Below are positions 1 through 8,977 of a stretch of DNA of 64,000 nt, piece by piece. Source of the stretch: an uncultured Marvinbryantia sp. (GTDB lineage Bacteria > Bacillota > Clostridia > Lachnospirales > Lachnospiraceae); assembly GCF_905201705.1 (NCBI RefSeq), contig NZ_CAJKOX010000013.1, positions 1-64,000 of the forward strand, in the 5' to 3' direction. The translations under genes and the position numbers were made by a program. The stretch's first letter is position 1; every line of letters begins with the position of its first letter. The notes under the pieces are model-generated. The model was given only the letters and a program-made list of their open reading frames with translations, made no database searches and had not been told where the DNA came from.

Positions 1-523
1 CGCTTCCGGTCTCCGCCTGGCAGCCGCCGGAGGCTCCCGCAATGCTGGCGTTCTGCGCGATGATGCGTCCGATCGCTCCCGCCGTAAACAGTCCGCGGCA
101 GATTTCGTCCTCATCAAACCCCTTCTGACCGCCGCAGATGATCAGCACTGCCGGAAGGATCCCGCTCGCCCCGGCTGTCGGAGCCGCCACGATCTTTCCC
201 ATCGCAGCGTTCCACTCCACGACCGCCATCGCAGCGGCAGTCACCTCCGCCAGATTTTTTCCCATATTACTCTGTCCGGCAAATTTCATCAGTTTCGCCG
301 CATCCTCGCCGGTAAAAAATCCGCGCTGCGTTTTGTCCTCCCGCAGCCCCTCCCGGATGGATTCCTGCATAACGGAAAGATTCAGCTTCATCTCATCGAC
401 GATACTCTCCCGCGTCCGCTCGCTTTTTTCCATCTCATAGCGCAGCATGATCTCACTGATCGGAAGCCCTTCCTGTCTGCTGATTTCCTCTAACCGGGAG
501 CCGGAATGAAATTCATACCTCAA
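1..523 (-). CDS. sdaAA: L-serine dehydratase, alpha subunit (partial, C-terminus outside window)
   Basis: Catalytic subunit of the two-subunit iron-sulfur L-serine ammonia-lyase, which turns L-serine into pyruvate and ammonia in the cytoplasm. The visible N-terminal ~174 residues read on through PTAGASGILPAVL and GASGGCQAETGS. These are hallmark blocks of the family, and the Cys in GGCQAE is one of the expected 4Fe-4S ligands. It directly follows the beta subunit. The start is ambiguous: a TTG at 523 overlaps the sdaAB stop and has a GGAGG about 10 bases upstream, and an in-frame GTG at 532 is too close to that site. The reading frame runs off position 1, so the rest lies outside. An oxygen-labile enzyme of this kind fits an anaerobe. 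Confidence 0.9.
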   Translation of the reverse strand, partial: MRYEFHSGSRLEEISRQEGLPISEIMLRYEMEKSERTRESIVDEMKLNLSVMQESIREGLREDKTQRGFFTGEDAAKLMKFAGQSNMGKNLAEVTAAAMAVVEWNAAMGKIVAAPTAGASGILPAVLIICGGQKGFDEDEICRGLFTAGAIGRIIAQNASIAGASGGCQAETGS

Positions 524-1182
524 AGCGCGCACACCTCCATGATATCTGTCAGATTTTTCTTTATGCTCTTTAAAATATCCTCTTCCACCGCTTCATCCGT
601 CTCCAGCACCATACAGGCGTTCTGCCGCCGGGAGCTTCGGAAGCAGCGCATAAAGGCAATATTGATTCCCTTCTGCGCCAGCATCCCTGTCACCTGGCTG
701 ATCACGCCCGGCATATCCCGGTGGAAGATCAGAATGGTCGGATATTCGCAGCCAAAGGATACCTCCATGCCATTAATTTCCTGTATCTCAATATTCCCTC
801 CGCCCACGGAGGCTCCCACCATATTGATCACATGACCGTTTTCGTCCTCAACGATGATTCTGGCGGTATTCGGGTGCTTCATGCTCTGACCGGAAAATTC
901 CAGGGAAATATCCTTTCCCTGCTCCCGCGCCAGCACAAGCGCATTTCGTATCCGGCTGTCATCCGGCTCCATTCCGAGAAGCCCGGCGACGATCGCCCGA
1001 TCCGTGCCGTGTCCCCTGCCGGTATCGGAAAAGGATCCGTACAGCGTCACCCTTGCCCGCTTCACTCTGCCGCCGGACAGACGGTACGCCACGCGCCCGA
1101 GCCTTGCGGCTCCGGCAGTGTGGGAGCTGGACGGTCCGATCATCCGCGGTCCGATAATATCAAATAGTCCGTACTCCTTCAT
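520..1182 (-). CDS. sdaAB: L-serine dehydratase, beta subunit
   Basis: Beta subunit of the iron-sulfur L-serine dehydratase. The signature GPSSSHTAGA lies near the N-terminus (about residues 16-25), and a C-terminal ACT domain (about residues 145-220, starting near PTILIFHRDMPGVISQVTG) is expected to sense serine or a related ligand. The ATG at 1182 is preferred over the TTG one codon upstream. The gene follows the LacX-like epimerase by about 20 bases and overlaps the start of sdaAA, so it belongs to the udk-epimerase-sdaAB-sdaAA operon read from the promoter at 2836-2864. The length (220 aa) is normal for this subunit. Confidence 0.93.
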   Translation of the reverse strand: MKEYGLFDIIGPRMIGPSSSHTAGAARLGRVAYRLSGGRVKRARVTLYGSFSDTGRGHGTDRAIVAGLLGMEPDDSRIRNALVLAREQGKDISLEFSGQSMKHPNTARIIVEDENGHVINMVGASVGGGNIEIQEINGMEVSFGCEYPTILIFHRDMPGVISQVTGMLAQKGINIAFMRCFRSSRRQNACMVLETDEAVEEDILKSIKKNLTDIMEVCAL

Positions 1183-1203
1183 CAAAATCCCCGCTCATTT
1201 TAT

Positions 1204-2088
1204 TTAACAGATGGTAATCGTATAGGAACGCTCAAATACTTCGCCCGGCTCTGCCGTATTTCCATATTCCCGTTCTTCCAGTGTTCCGTAAAATTCGGTG
1301 CTGTCGCTTCTGCCATACCAGGGCTCGATGCATATGAACGGCGCGTTTTTGCCCGCCGGGGACCATACGCCAAAGAGCGGCGCATCAAATTCCACACTCA
1401 CATACGGCCTCTTGTCCGGTCCTGCCAGCCACATTTTTCCGGTCTGGTGATGCTCGATCACGAGCGCATCCAGGTCGAATCGATCCTTCTCAATTTTGTG
1501 CAGCCCGTTCTCCAGTGTCATAGGATACTCCTTCGGGTCGATCAGATTACAGCTCAGATCGATCAGACGATACCTGAGCTCCTCCTTATCGGTTTCAAAG
1601 CCCATATAATAATCGGTCTGCTCTCCCGCTCCGTTTAGCGGGCACATAAATGCCGGATGTGCGCCGATAGAGAAATACAGTGTCTTTTCATCTGTATTTT
1701 CCACCTTCCAGAGCACCGAAATTTTACTGCCCTCCAGACGGTAGCCAATTTTCAGGCAAAAGTCGAACGGATAATTTTCCTTCGTCTCCCTCGTCGCTGA
1801 GAATGCAAACCAGATTTCCTCCTCCGTCTGCGAAAGCAGGTCGAACTCCTGATTTCTGGCGAAGCCGTGCTGGTTCATCGTGTAGGTGTTACCCTGATAC
1901 GTATATTTTTTGTCCCGCAGACCGCCCACAAACGGAAACAGCACCGGGGATGTCCAGCCCCAGTAGCGGCTGTCGCCGTTCCAGAGATATTCTGCCCCGT
2001 TTTCCTTTTTTATAATCGAAATCAGCTCCGCGCTTTTGCTGCGGATCGTCACCTTTAACTGCTCATTTTCCAATACGTATGTCTGCAT
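1204..2088 (-). CDS. Aldose 1-epimerase family protein (LacX-like)
   Basis: A 294-residue galactose-mutarotase-fold protein of the LacX branch, which interconverts alpha and beta anomers of sugars. Visible family landmarks are the N-terminal block LFPFVGGLRDKKY, NQHGFAR (residues 72-78) and IGAHPAFMCP with the likely catalytic His144. There is no signal peptide, so it should be cytosolic. It sits 19 bases after udk and 21 before the sdaAB start, so it is co-transcribed with them, although no shared pathway is obvious. The true sugar or sugar-phosphate substrate cannot be read from the sequence. Confidence 0.85.
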   Translation of the reverse strand: MQTYVLENEQLKVTIRSKSAELISIIKKENGAEYLWNGDSRYWGWTSPVLFPFVGGLRDKKYTYQGNTYTMNQHGFARNQEFDLLSQTEEEIWFAFSATRETKENYPFDFCLKIGYRLEGSKISVLWKVENTDEKTLYFSIGAHPAFMCPLNGAGEQTDYYMGFETDKEELRYRLIDLSCNLIDPKEYPMTLENGLHKIEKDRFDLDALVIEHHQTGKMWLAGPDKRPYVSVEFDAPLFGVWSPAGKNAPFICIEPWYGRSDSTEFYGTLEEREYGNTAEPGEVFERSYTITIC

Positions 2089-2107
2089 CGTTTTTTCTCC
2101 CTTCCTA

Positions 2108-2725
2108 CTATTTCTCCAGATGATTTAAAATGTGGTTGCGGATCATTTCCATCGCGACCTGATTGTACCCGCCCTCCGGCACGATGATGTTTGCGTTTTT
2201 CTTGCTCGGCTCCACAAACTGCTCATGCATCGGCTTGACCGTGTGCAGATACTGGCTGATGACGGAATCAAGGCTGCGGGCCCGCTCCATTACGTCCCGC
2301 TGGATCCTGCGGATGATGCGCAGGTCGGCATCGGTGTCCACAAAAATACGGATATCCATCAGCTCGCAGAGTGCCTTGTTTTCAAAAATCAGAATTCCCT
2401 CGACAATAATTACCTGTCCGGGATTGATGATCACAGTATCCTTGCTGCGGTTGTGCACCGTATAGTCGTAGACCGGGCACTCCACCGATCTGCCCTGCCG
2501 CAGCAGCTTTAAGTGCTCGATCATCAGCTCCGTGTCGAATGCGTTCGGATGATCATAATTCAGCCTGCAGCGCTCCTCATACGTCATCTCGTCGTGCGCT
2601 TTGTAGTAGTCATCATGCTTGATGACTGTCACGCTCTCCTTCAGCTGCGCCGCGATCTGGTTTGTCAGCGTCGTTTTCCCGCTCCCGGAACCACCCGCGA
2701 TCCCAATTACCAAAACATCTCCCAT
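2108..2725 (-). CDS. udk: Uridine kinase
   Basis: Uridine/cytidine kinase of the pyrimidine salvage pathway (uridine or cytidine + NTP gives UMP or CMP). The P-loop GIAGGSGSGKTT lies at residues 8-19. It is followed by the KHDDYYK block and by YDYTVHNRS, both characteristic of bacterial Udk. At 205 aa it has the normal length. It is the first gene of a minus-strand operon with the epimerase and L-serine dehydratase genes, and a strong promoter is visible about 110 bases upstream. Confidence 0.95.
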   Translation of the reverse strand: MGDVLVIGIAGGSGSGKTTLTNQIAAQLKESVTVIKHDDYYKAHDEMTYEERCRLNYDHPNAFDTELMIEHLKLLRQGRSVECPVYDYTVHNRSKDTVIINPGQVIIVEGILIFENKALCELMDIRIFVDTDADLRIIRRIQRDVMERARSLDSVISQYLHTVKPMHEQFVEPSKKNANIIVPEGGYNQVAMEMIRNHILNHLEK

Positions 2726-2835
2726 CGTCTTCTCTCTCCTTTATGCTTCGTATATGATCCGCTATCTTTTCAGTCTCCCGATCGAGCACTGATGCTCCCA
2801 TGCAGATGGATATCTGCGCTCCTTTTTCTGCTCTA

Positions 2836-2864
2836 ATCGTACCATAAACTGCCCTGTTTATCAA
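2836..2864 (-). promoter_or_regulatory. Sigma-A-type promoter of the udk operon
   Basis: On the minus strand TTGATA (2864-2859), a 17-base spacer ending in TGG, and TACGAT (2841-2836) form a good vegetative promoter with an extended -10. It leaves a leader of roughly 100 bases before the udk ATG. Confidence 0.7.
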
Positions 2865-3015
2865 GCGTCCACTCCGCTCCCTTTGGGATTTTGCACAGCC
2901 GTCTACACTTTTTTGTAAAAATACTGTAAAAATATCTGTTTCCTGTCGACATTTTCATAGCAACGGTGTAGGATATAAGAACAGGCTATATTTTTATTAT
3001 GACAAGGAGATTTTT

Positions 3016-4476
3016 ATGAGACGCAACAGACGAAAACGCATAAACCGGCAGCGACAGGAAAAAAAACGTGCTTTCCGAAAAAAAGCGCTTATTTTCACTG
3101 CGGTGGTCGCCGCGGTTACTGCCGTTGATTTATTATATGTAAAACTGATGGATGGTCGTTTCTATCACCACACGACCCTGAACGGCTACTCCGTATCCGG
3201 CATGACCGCTGCGGAAGCCGTGGAATATCTGAAGAAGCCCTACAACGAACTTACCCTCCGCATTGATGAGCAGGGGGAGACGGTTCTGAATATCCCGTTC
3301 GACGAGATCGGCTATGCAGTGGACGAGCAGGCGCTTCTCAGTGCAGTCGAAGAGCTGATCGACCGGCAGAGCACATTTGTGTACCCCGGACTTCTTTTCG
3401 GCGACCGTTACGGAGCCCGCGTCCCCTTTACGGTGGATGAGACTGCATTTTCCTCTGCGGTCTGCGCGGACAGCCTCACAAAGCCGCGCGTTGCCACGAC
3501 GGACGCCACGCTTGTGGAACAGGACGGCAATTTTGTGATTCAGCCGGAGGTCTACGGAACGGACTTCGCGGACAGCGACCTGCAGGCTCTTGTAAAAGAA
3601 GCAATCGACAAACAGCTCTCCGACGGCTCTGCAGACACTACCGTTACCGTGGAAATCCCGGAGAGTATTTACTACGTGCCCGCGATCACCCAGGATGATC
3701 CGGACCTTGCAGACACCATCGCGCTTTACCAGCGATACTGCAATGCCGAGATCACCTATACGTTCGGCGAGGTGACGGAGGTGCTCGACTGGAATACGAT
3801 CCGCGACTGGATTCTGCCGGATCAGCCGGACAATCCGATCGACACGGAAGCGGTGTACAATTATGTGTACGCGCTGGCGGCAGAGTACGACACCTACAGC
3901 CTGCCGCGCACCTTTGAGAGCACCAACCGCGGCACCATGACCATCGAGTACAACAGCTACGGCTATGAAATAGATATCGACCAGGAAGCAGCGCAGCTGA
4001 TAGCTGATATTGAAGCCAACACCGCCACCACGCGCGAACCAATTTACTATCATGAGGGCTACAACCGCAACGGCAAGGACGATCTGAACGGCACCTATGT
4101 TGAAGTGGATCTCAGCAATCAGTATCTTTGGTTCTACAAGTATGGCAGTCTGGTGGTCGAAAGCCCGATCGTCTCCGGTCTGCCCACAGAGGAGCGCGCC
4201 ACACACGAGGGAGTATTTACCATTCCCTACAAGCAAAGCCCGGCAAACCTTGTCGGACAGGGAGAAGGCCCAGGCGAAACCTGGGACGTTGAGGTGCAGT
4301 ACTGGATGCCGTTCGATGACGGTCAGGGACTGCACGACGCCACCTGGCAGTACAGCTTCGGCGGAACCGTATACCAGACAAACGGCTCCCACGGCTGCAT
4401 CAATCTTCCGCTCGATGTAGCGGCTGCGATTTATAACGAAATGGAAGAAAATGTTTGTATTCTGATTTATAGCTAG
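3016..4476 (+). CDS. L,D-transpeptidase with peptidoglycan-binding domains (YkuD family)
   Basis: Envelope enzyme that makes 3-3 cross-links in peptidoglycan or anchors proteins to it. After a strongly basic cytoplasmic start there is one membrane segment (about residues 24-45). The extracellular part holds the putative peptidoglycan-binding region (PG_binding_4-like, about residues 60-350) and a C-terminal YkuD catalytic domain. The active-site block is NGSHGCINLP with Cys461 near the C-terminus. The ribosome site is AAGGAG, 7 bases before the ATG. It is monocistronic and divergent from udk, and is followed by a hairpin at 4485-4511. The AT-rich leader (about 2900-3000) contains a direct repeat TGTAAAAATA, but no convincing promoter hexamers. 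Confidence 0.92.
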   Translation: MRRNRRKRINRQRQEKKRAFRKKALIFTAVVAAVTAVDLLYVKLMDGRFYHHTTLNGYSVSGMTAAEAVEYLKKPYNELTLRIDEQGETVLNIPFDEIGYAVDEQALLSAVEELIDRQSTFVYPGLLFGDRYGARVPFTVDETAFSSAVCADSLTKPRVATTDATLVEQDGNFVIQPEVYGTDFADSDLQALVKEAIDKQLSDGSADTTVTVEIPESIYYVPAITQDDPDLADTIALYQRYCNAEITYTFGEVTEVLDWNTIRDWILPDQPDNPIDTEAVYNYVYALAAEYDTYSLPRTFESTNRGTMTIEYNSYGYEIDIDQEAAQLIADIEANTATTREPIYYHEGYNRNGKDDLNGTYVEVDLSNQYLWFYKYGSLVVESPIVSGLPTEERATHEGVFTIPYKQSPANLVGQGEGPGETWDVEVQYWMPFDDGQGLHDATWQYSFGGTVYQTNGSHGCINLPLDVAAAIYNEMEENVCILIYS

Positions 4477-4484
4477 AAATGTCT

Positions 4485-4511
4485 GAGCCGCCCGGATTAA
4501 CCGGACGGCTC
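4485..4511 (+). terminator. Probable terminator of the L,D-transpeptidase gene
   Basis: A hairpin with arms GAGCCG and CGGCTC, inner arms CCGG/CCGG and a short loop lies 8 bases after the stop codon and is followed by CAATTTTATC. The U-tract is short, so efficiency is uncertain. Confidence 0.6.
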
Positions 4512-4519
4512 AATTTTAT

Positions 4520-4570
4520 CTACGGAAGTGCGCTCAGATCCACCTCAAACAGCTGTTTGTAACGTTTTTC
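4520..4570 (-). pseudogene. Possible 3' remnant of a lost gene
   Basis: A 16-codon open stretch on the minus strand reads EKRYKQLFEVDLSALP and ends in TAG. Its composition is protein-like, but it has no start and a stop immediately upstream. It may be the tail of a deleted gene; chance is a serious alternative. The rest of 4571-4703 shows no gene. Confidence 0.2.
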
Positions 4571-4703
4571 TCACTTTTTCAGGCGAGATTGTAACATTTT
4601 TCTGTCCCAGAAATAGTACTCCTTATCATACCCGTTTACTTCCCGGAGTATCAAAGCTTTTGCGTTACAGCAGTGCGCCCGGCAGGCAGGACGATTAAAA
4701 TTT

Positions 4704-4755
4704 CCCCGCCCGGCAGTGAATGCTTTCAACTCACTGCAAAGCGGGGAGCTTTTTT
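4704..4755. terminator. Bidirectional terminator downstream of the dehydrogenase gene
   Basis: The outer stem CCCCGC/GCGGGG and inner stem GCAGTGA/TCACTGC form a long hairpin. It has six T after the plus-strand arm and an AAATTTTAAT run after the minus-strand arm, so it can stop transcription of the 4770-5786 gene on the minus strand. The arm CCCCGCCCGGCAGTGAATG recurs in the terminator at 20377. Confidence 0.75.
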
Positions 4756-4769
4756 CAAGAGCAGTATTT

Positions 4770-5786
4770 TCACTGCATTAAGACATTTACCTTTAAATAA
4801 CTGCCCGGATTTTTTTCTATATCTATTACCGTTTCCGGCACCTCTTCTATAGATATTACCTTCGTAAGAATTGCCTTCGCATTGATTTTATTGTTATAAA
4901 TCAAATCAATCGCTTCTTCAAATTCTCCGGCGCTTGTCCTCGCTCCACGGATATCCAGTTCTTTTTTCGTAAACATTGCAGTGTCCAGTTCCGTTGCTGC
5001 TTTGGGCCAGCCGGTAAGAATCACTCTTCCGGCGTTGGATACCATATCGATTGCACTGCGGACAGCAGACTGTGCCCCGGATGCTTCCATCACCGCTTCC
5101 GGTCCTCTGCCATTCGTATACTCCTTCACTTTTTCCAGAAGGTTTTCCTTTGCCGGATTTACCGTATAATTTACTCCCAGCTCTCTTGCTTTTTCCAGTC
5201 TTTCATCCACCGGATCAATCATAATCGGCTGCGCGCCATAATGGAGCGCTATCATTGCCGCGAGAAGACCGATCGGTCCTGCCCCGCTTATTGCAATGTG
5301 TTCGCCTGCCTTTAATTTTGCACGATGAATTCCGTGAAGCGAGATCGTAACCGGTTCTGCAAGTGGAATTAATTCCCACGGCATATCCGACGGTACCGGA
5401 ACCAGCATATCGGCGGGATGCGTAAAATATTCTGCAAACCCTCCATCTACATGTACTCCAAGCACCTTTAAATCTGTGCAGCAGTTTGTTCTCCCAATGC
5501 TGCACGGATAGCATTTTCCACAGTACAGATAAGGATCAAGAATTACCTTATCACCTGCCTTCAGCCCCTTTTCATTTTGCGGGATAGAAACAATTTCTCC
5601 CGCAATCTCGTGTCCGATAATTCTTGGATAGCTTACCAGTCCGTTCGTTCCCCGAAAAGCTCCAATATCTGAACCGCAGATGCCGGCAGATCTTACCTTT
5701 ATCAACGCCTCTCCTTCTTTCGGTACCGGCATTTCCCCTTCTTCCATGATAATCTCCCACGGCTTTACCAGCTTAATCTGTTTCAT
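4770..5786 (-). CDS. Zinc-dependent medium-chain alcohol dehydrogenase (sorbitol/threonine dehydrogenase-like)
   Basis: NAD(P)-dependent oxidoreductase of the MDR superfamily, 338 aa. Catalytic zinc ligands are Cys37 (AGICGSD) and His59/Glu60 (GHEIAGE). The structural zinc lobe is Cys89, Cys92, Cys95 and Cys103. The nucleotide-binding GAGPIGLLAA lies near residue 170. It overlaps the GH38 gene by 4 bases and is the last gene of the transporter/mannosidase operon, so it likely oxidises a polyol or uronate derived from the imported glycoside. The exact substrate is not deducible. It ends before a strong terminator at 4704-4755. Confidence 0.88.
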   Translation of the reverse strand: MKQIKLVKPWEIIMEEGEMPVPKEGEALIKVRSAGICGSDIGAFRGTNGLVSYPRIIGHEIAGEIVSIPQNEKGLKAGDKVILDPYLYCGKCYPCSIGRTNCCTDLKVLGVHVDGGFAEYFTHPADMLVPVPSDMPWELIPLAEPVTISLHGIHRAKLKAGEHIAISGAGPIGLLAAMIALHYGAQPIMIDPVDERLEKARELGVNYTVNPAKENLLEKVKEYTNGRGPEAVMEASGAQSAVRSAIDMVSNAGRVILTGWPKAATELDTAMFTKKELDIRGARTSAGEFEEAIDLIYNNKINAKAILTKVISIEEVPETVIDIEKNPGSYLKVNVLMQ

Positions 5787-8700
5787 TTTTCTTCCTCCAC
5801 AGGTGTTATTCTAAACGTCTTGATTTCAAATGGTCTGAACATACAGGAAAAATTCTTCCTCTTTCCTTTTTCCCCCTCAAGTTCTTCCTCCAGCATGTTG
5901 CACTCTGTTACACACCACCCCGGTATGACTCTCATATCTGCGTGCTGCCTGCATCCAAAGCCTTCATAGCATCTCGCGATCAGCCCGTCACCGTCCTCCG
6001 CCGGTTTCAATGTTTCCATAAATACTCCGGGGCAATCACAAACCATCGGCGCCTGGTAAGCAGGCTTCTTTGCTTTCTTTGCTTCTTTTCCGCTTCCCCA
6101 TGCGCTGATAAGCGGCCGGTTCAGATCGTACGCCTCCTTCTGAATTTCCGCCCTGCGGTAATCCCCTTTATGCGGCATAAATGAATACGTAAATTCGTGA
6201 ATTCCCTTATCAATATCATTCGGGAAAGACGGTGAGCGCAGAAGCGTTAAACGAATCACACCATCATGAATATCGTATCCGTATTTACAGTCATTCAGCA
6301 GCGCTGCGCCGTAGTCCGGCTCCGATAAGTCTGCAAACCGCTGTGCACATGTCTCAAATTTTTCTGCATCCCAGGAAGTGTTCGTATGCGTTGGTCTCTG
6401 CACCGTACCGAACTGAATCTCATAAGTAGCCTGGTCTGCCAGAACATCTGCCGGAAATGCTGCTTTCAGCAAAATGTGGCTTTCTCTCCATTCTATAATT
6501 GTGTGAAAGTCAATTCTTTTACTGTCACTATAAAAATAGATATCCTGACAAATTTCAGAGGATAAATACTTTCTCTTCTGGCGGACGCATGCTCTGACCG
6601 GACCCATCTCAACCAGCTCCGAGGAAGTAAGATCGCTGCAGCAATACATCTTTTCCCGGTAATACGGACTCAGCTCCCACGCGTCATACTGATACGGTCT
6701 GTCTTCATATGTTTCCAGCACATTAGCAGGCGCAGATAAAACCTCCCGCTGTTCTTCCTTATCGAATATAGATTCCAGGGTTCCGTCATTTGCAAATTTT
6801 ACACGGATATACGCATTTTCGATAGTCTCTCCATCCCATTTCCATGGATTTTCCGTCTCATTCTGCACTTCCTGCACATCAAATAGACTGATACTTCCCG
6901 CCGGTACATTCCTGATACTGGTCACATAAGAGTTTTGCCCTGCGTTCTGCGCATAGAACGACGTTCCATCCTCTCCGTTTAATCTAAGAACCGGCGCTTT
7001 CGACTGACAGGAAAATTCCAGTTTTCCGTTTCTGGAAAAGCCAAGTGTATTGATCACTGCCAGTTTTCCTTCCGGAACCTCCTGCATCAGCCCTTCCAGT
7101 GCATCCTCCGCATTTTTCCGGAATACCTGGAATATCTCCCTGTAAATACCTTTCACATCGTCGTATACTGCCGTGATCGAGGAACCCGGTAAAATATCGT
7201 GAAATTGATTGGTCAAAAATGCACGAATCGCTTTTCTCCATTCCTGTTTATCCCAACAATATCCTTTCTGACTGTATTCCGCTGCCGACATCAAAAATTC
7301 TGCACACTGCAGAAGATTTTCTGCTTTTCGGTTCAGCCGCTTTATAATTCCGGCCGTCGTATATGTGCCTCTGTGGAATTCCAGATAAAGTTCCCCGTTC
7401 CATACCGGCAGCTTTTTCTCGTTTATCACCTGATCCTCCAGCTCCTTAAAAAACTGCAGAACAGTAGAAAACTTTACTTTCGGACAACCGGGAATACCGC
7501 GCTCCATGCGCCTTCCTTTTTCAATCATTTCCCTGGTTGTACCGCCGCCGCCGTCTCCGTATCCATATGGCAGTAAAAATTCCGTATTCAGCGCTTTCTG
7601 ACTGTAGCGCTTCCATCCGCCCATTACGTAATCCGGTTCCAACACTCCATTATAGGTCGTAATATGCGGACTTCTTGCAAAGCCAAATGGATTATAATTC
7701 ACAGCATCGAACTGCTTTGCCGGGGCAAAATGTGTCAGAATCTCCGTACCGTCGATTCCCTTCCACAAAAATGTGTCAAACGGAATTTTATCCACCTCAT
7801 TCCAGCTGATTTTCGTGGTCATGAAATAATCTATCCCGCATTTTTTACAGATCTGCGGAAGCGCCGCCGAATATCCAAAAACATCCGGCAGCCACAAAAC
7901 CTTATTATCTGATCCAAATTCTTCCCGGAAATACCTTTTTCCTTCTAAGAACTGGCGAATCAGACTCTCTCCGGAGGTCAGATTGCAGTCTGCTTCCACC
8001 CACATACCACCCTCCGGCTCCCATCGTCCTGCTTTCACATACGCTCTCACCTTTTCAAATTGCTCCGGCTGCGCTTCTTTCAGATATTCGTAAAGCTGCG
8101 GCTGTGATGACATAAACACGTATTCCGGATATTCTTCCAGAAGCTTTAAAGCCGTATCAAAACTTCTCTGTGTTTTCATCCGTGTATGTGAAAACTGCCA
8201 CATCCATGCTACATCGATATGCGTGTGTCCAATGCTTGCTGCGATGGCATTCAGCGATTCTCCATCCGCATACAGCATTTCCTGCAGAATTTTCTCCGCA
8301 CACTCTGCGGACGCAAAAAACTGCCTACTTCCCGGCTGACGCATATCAATCGCATTCACTGCCGCTGTCAGCGCATCCACGATTTTCAGCCCCGCATCGC
8401 TCTCACGTCCCACATATTTTGCTGCTTCATAGGGGGTTTTTAAATCATAATAAAGCTTATTTATCAGTGGTTCTACGGAATAAAAACGGATTGAAAACAT
8501 TCCCTTTCTGTTTTCCTTATCACTCCAGCTTCTGTCTCTGATCGACATGCCGGACCATGCATCAAAATCAAGGCACAGAGTTTCTCCTGCTCTGGCACAT
8601 TCCCGCAGCATGCACTCTTCGTGATAAATATCCATGCCCTGCACTGGCTCTCCATTACACCAGAGCAGGAACTGAGGATTCTGGGCGTACCAGTCGCGCT

Positions 8701-8965
8701 TATCCTGCGATATTTCAACCCACAGTGAACGTCCCTCATAAATTTCCGGAACAGTGAATTCACAGCGGAACCACCCGTACTCATCAAATCCTCCCCAACT
8801 GTCAAACGGATAAAAATCGACGAGTTCTTTCTCCCGTTCCGGCTCCATCTTCCCTGCACGATATTTTATTTTTTCCGGAATGATAACATGCGAAATCGTA
8901 CAAGCTTTCAGATCGGATATTGCCTGACTGATTCGCTCCAGTTCAAAAGCATCTATCTGATTCAT
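5783..8965 (-). CDS. Alpha-mannosidase, glycoside hydrolase family 38
   Basis: A large (1060 aa) GH38 enzyme that removes alpha-linked mannose. Metal ligands are visible in GHTHIDVAW (His247, His249, Asp251) and the catalytic nucleophile in WLPDVFGYS (Asp361). A later metal-binding His lies in NQFHDILPGSS. No signal peptide is present, so it should act in the cytosol on oligosaccharides taken up by the ABC transporter encoded just upstream (start 13 bases after the permease stop). The C-terminal half is the beta-sandwich region typical of the family. It is translationally coupled to the dehydrogenase gene. Confidence 0.93.
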   Translation of the reverse strand: MNQIDAFELERISQAISDLKACTISHVIIPEKIKYRAGKMEPEREKELVDFYPFDSWGGFDEYGWFRCEFTVPEIYEGRSLWVEISQDKRDWYAQNPQFLLWCNGEPVQGMDIYHEECMLRECARAGETLCLDFDAWSGMSIRDRSWSDKENRKGMFSIRFYSVEPLINKLYYDLKTPYEAAKYVGRESDAGLKIVDALTAAVNAIDMRQPGSRQFFASAECAEKILQEMLYADGESLNAIAASIGHTHIDVAWMWQFSHTRMKTQRSFDTALKLLEEYPEYVFMSSQPQLYEYLKEAQPEQFEKVRAYVKAGRWEPEGGMWVEADCNLTSGESLIRQFLEGKRYFREEFGSDNKVLWLPDVFGYSAALPQICKKCGIDYFMTTKISWNEVDKIPFDTFLWKGIDGTEILTHFAPAKQFDAVNYNPFGFARSPHITTYNGVLEPDYVMGGWKRYSQKALNTEFLLPYGYGDGGGGTTREMIEKGRRMERGIPGCPKVKFSTVLQFFKELEDQVINEKKLPVWNGELYLEFHRGTYTTAGIIKRLNRKAENLLQCAEFLMSAAEYSQKGYCWDKQEWRKAIRAFLTNQFHDILPGSSITAVYDDVKGIYREIFQVFRKNAEDALEGLMQEVPEGKLAVINTLGFSRNGKLEFSCQSKAPVLRLNGEDGTSFYAQNAGQNSYVTSIRNVPAGSISLFDVQEVQNETENPWKWDGETIENAYIRVKFANDGTLESIFDKEEQREVLSAPANVLETYEDRPYQYDAWELSPYYREKMYCCSDLTSSELVEMGPVRACVRQKRKYLSSEICQDIYFYSDSKRIDFHTIIEWRESHILLKAAFPADVLADQATYEIQFGTVQRPTHTNTSWDAEKFETCAQRFADLSEPDYGAALLNDCKYGYDIHDGVIRLTLLRSPSFPNDIDKGIHEFTYSFMPHKGDYRRAEIQKEAYDLNRPLISAWGSGKEAKKAKKPAYQAPMVCDCPGVFMETLKPAEDGDGLIARCYEGFGCRQHADMRVIPGWCVTECNMLEEELEGEKGKRKNFSCMFRPFEIKTFRITPVEEEK

Positions 8966-8977
8966 TCTATATCTCCT

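Noticed and set aside
3133..4392. Long minus-strand open frame (419 codons) opposite the L,D-transpeptidase gene
   Set aside because: The plus-strand frame has clear YkuD motifs, a ribosome site and a terminator; the antisense frame has none and is a codon-bias shadow.
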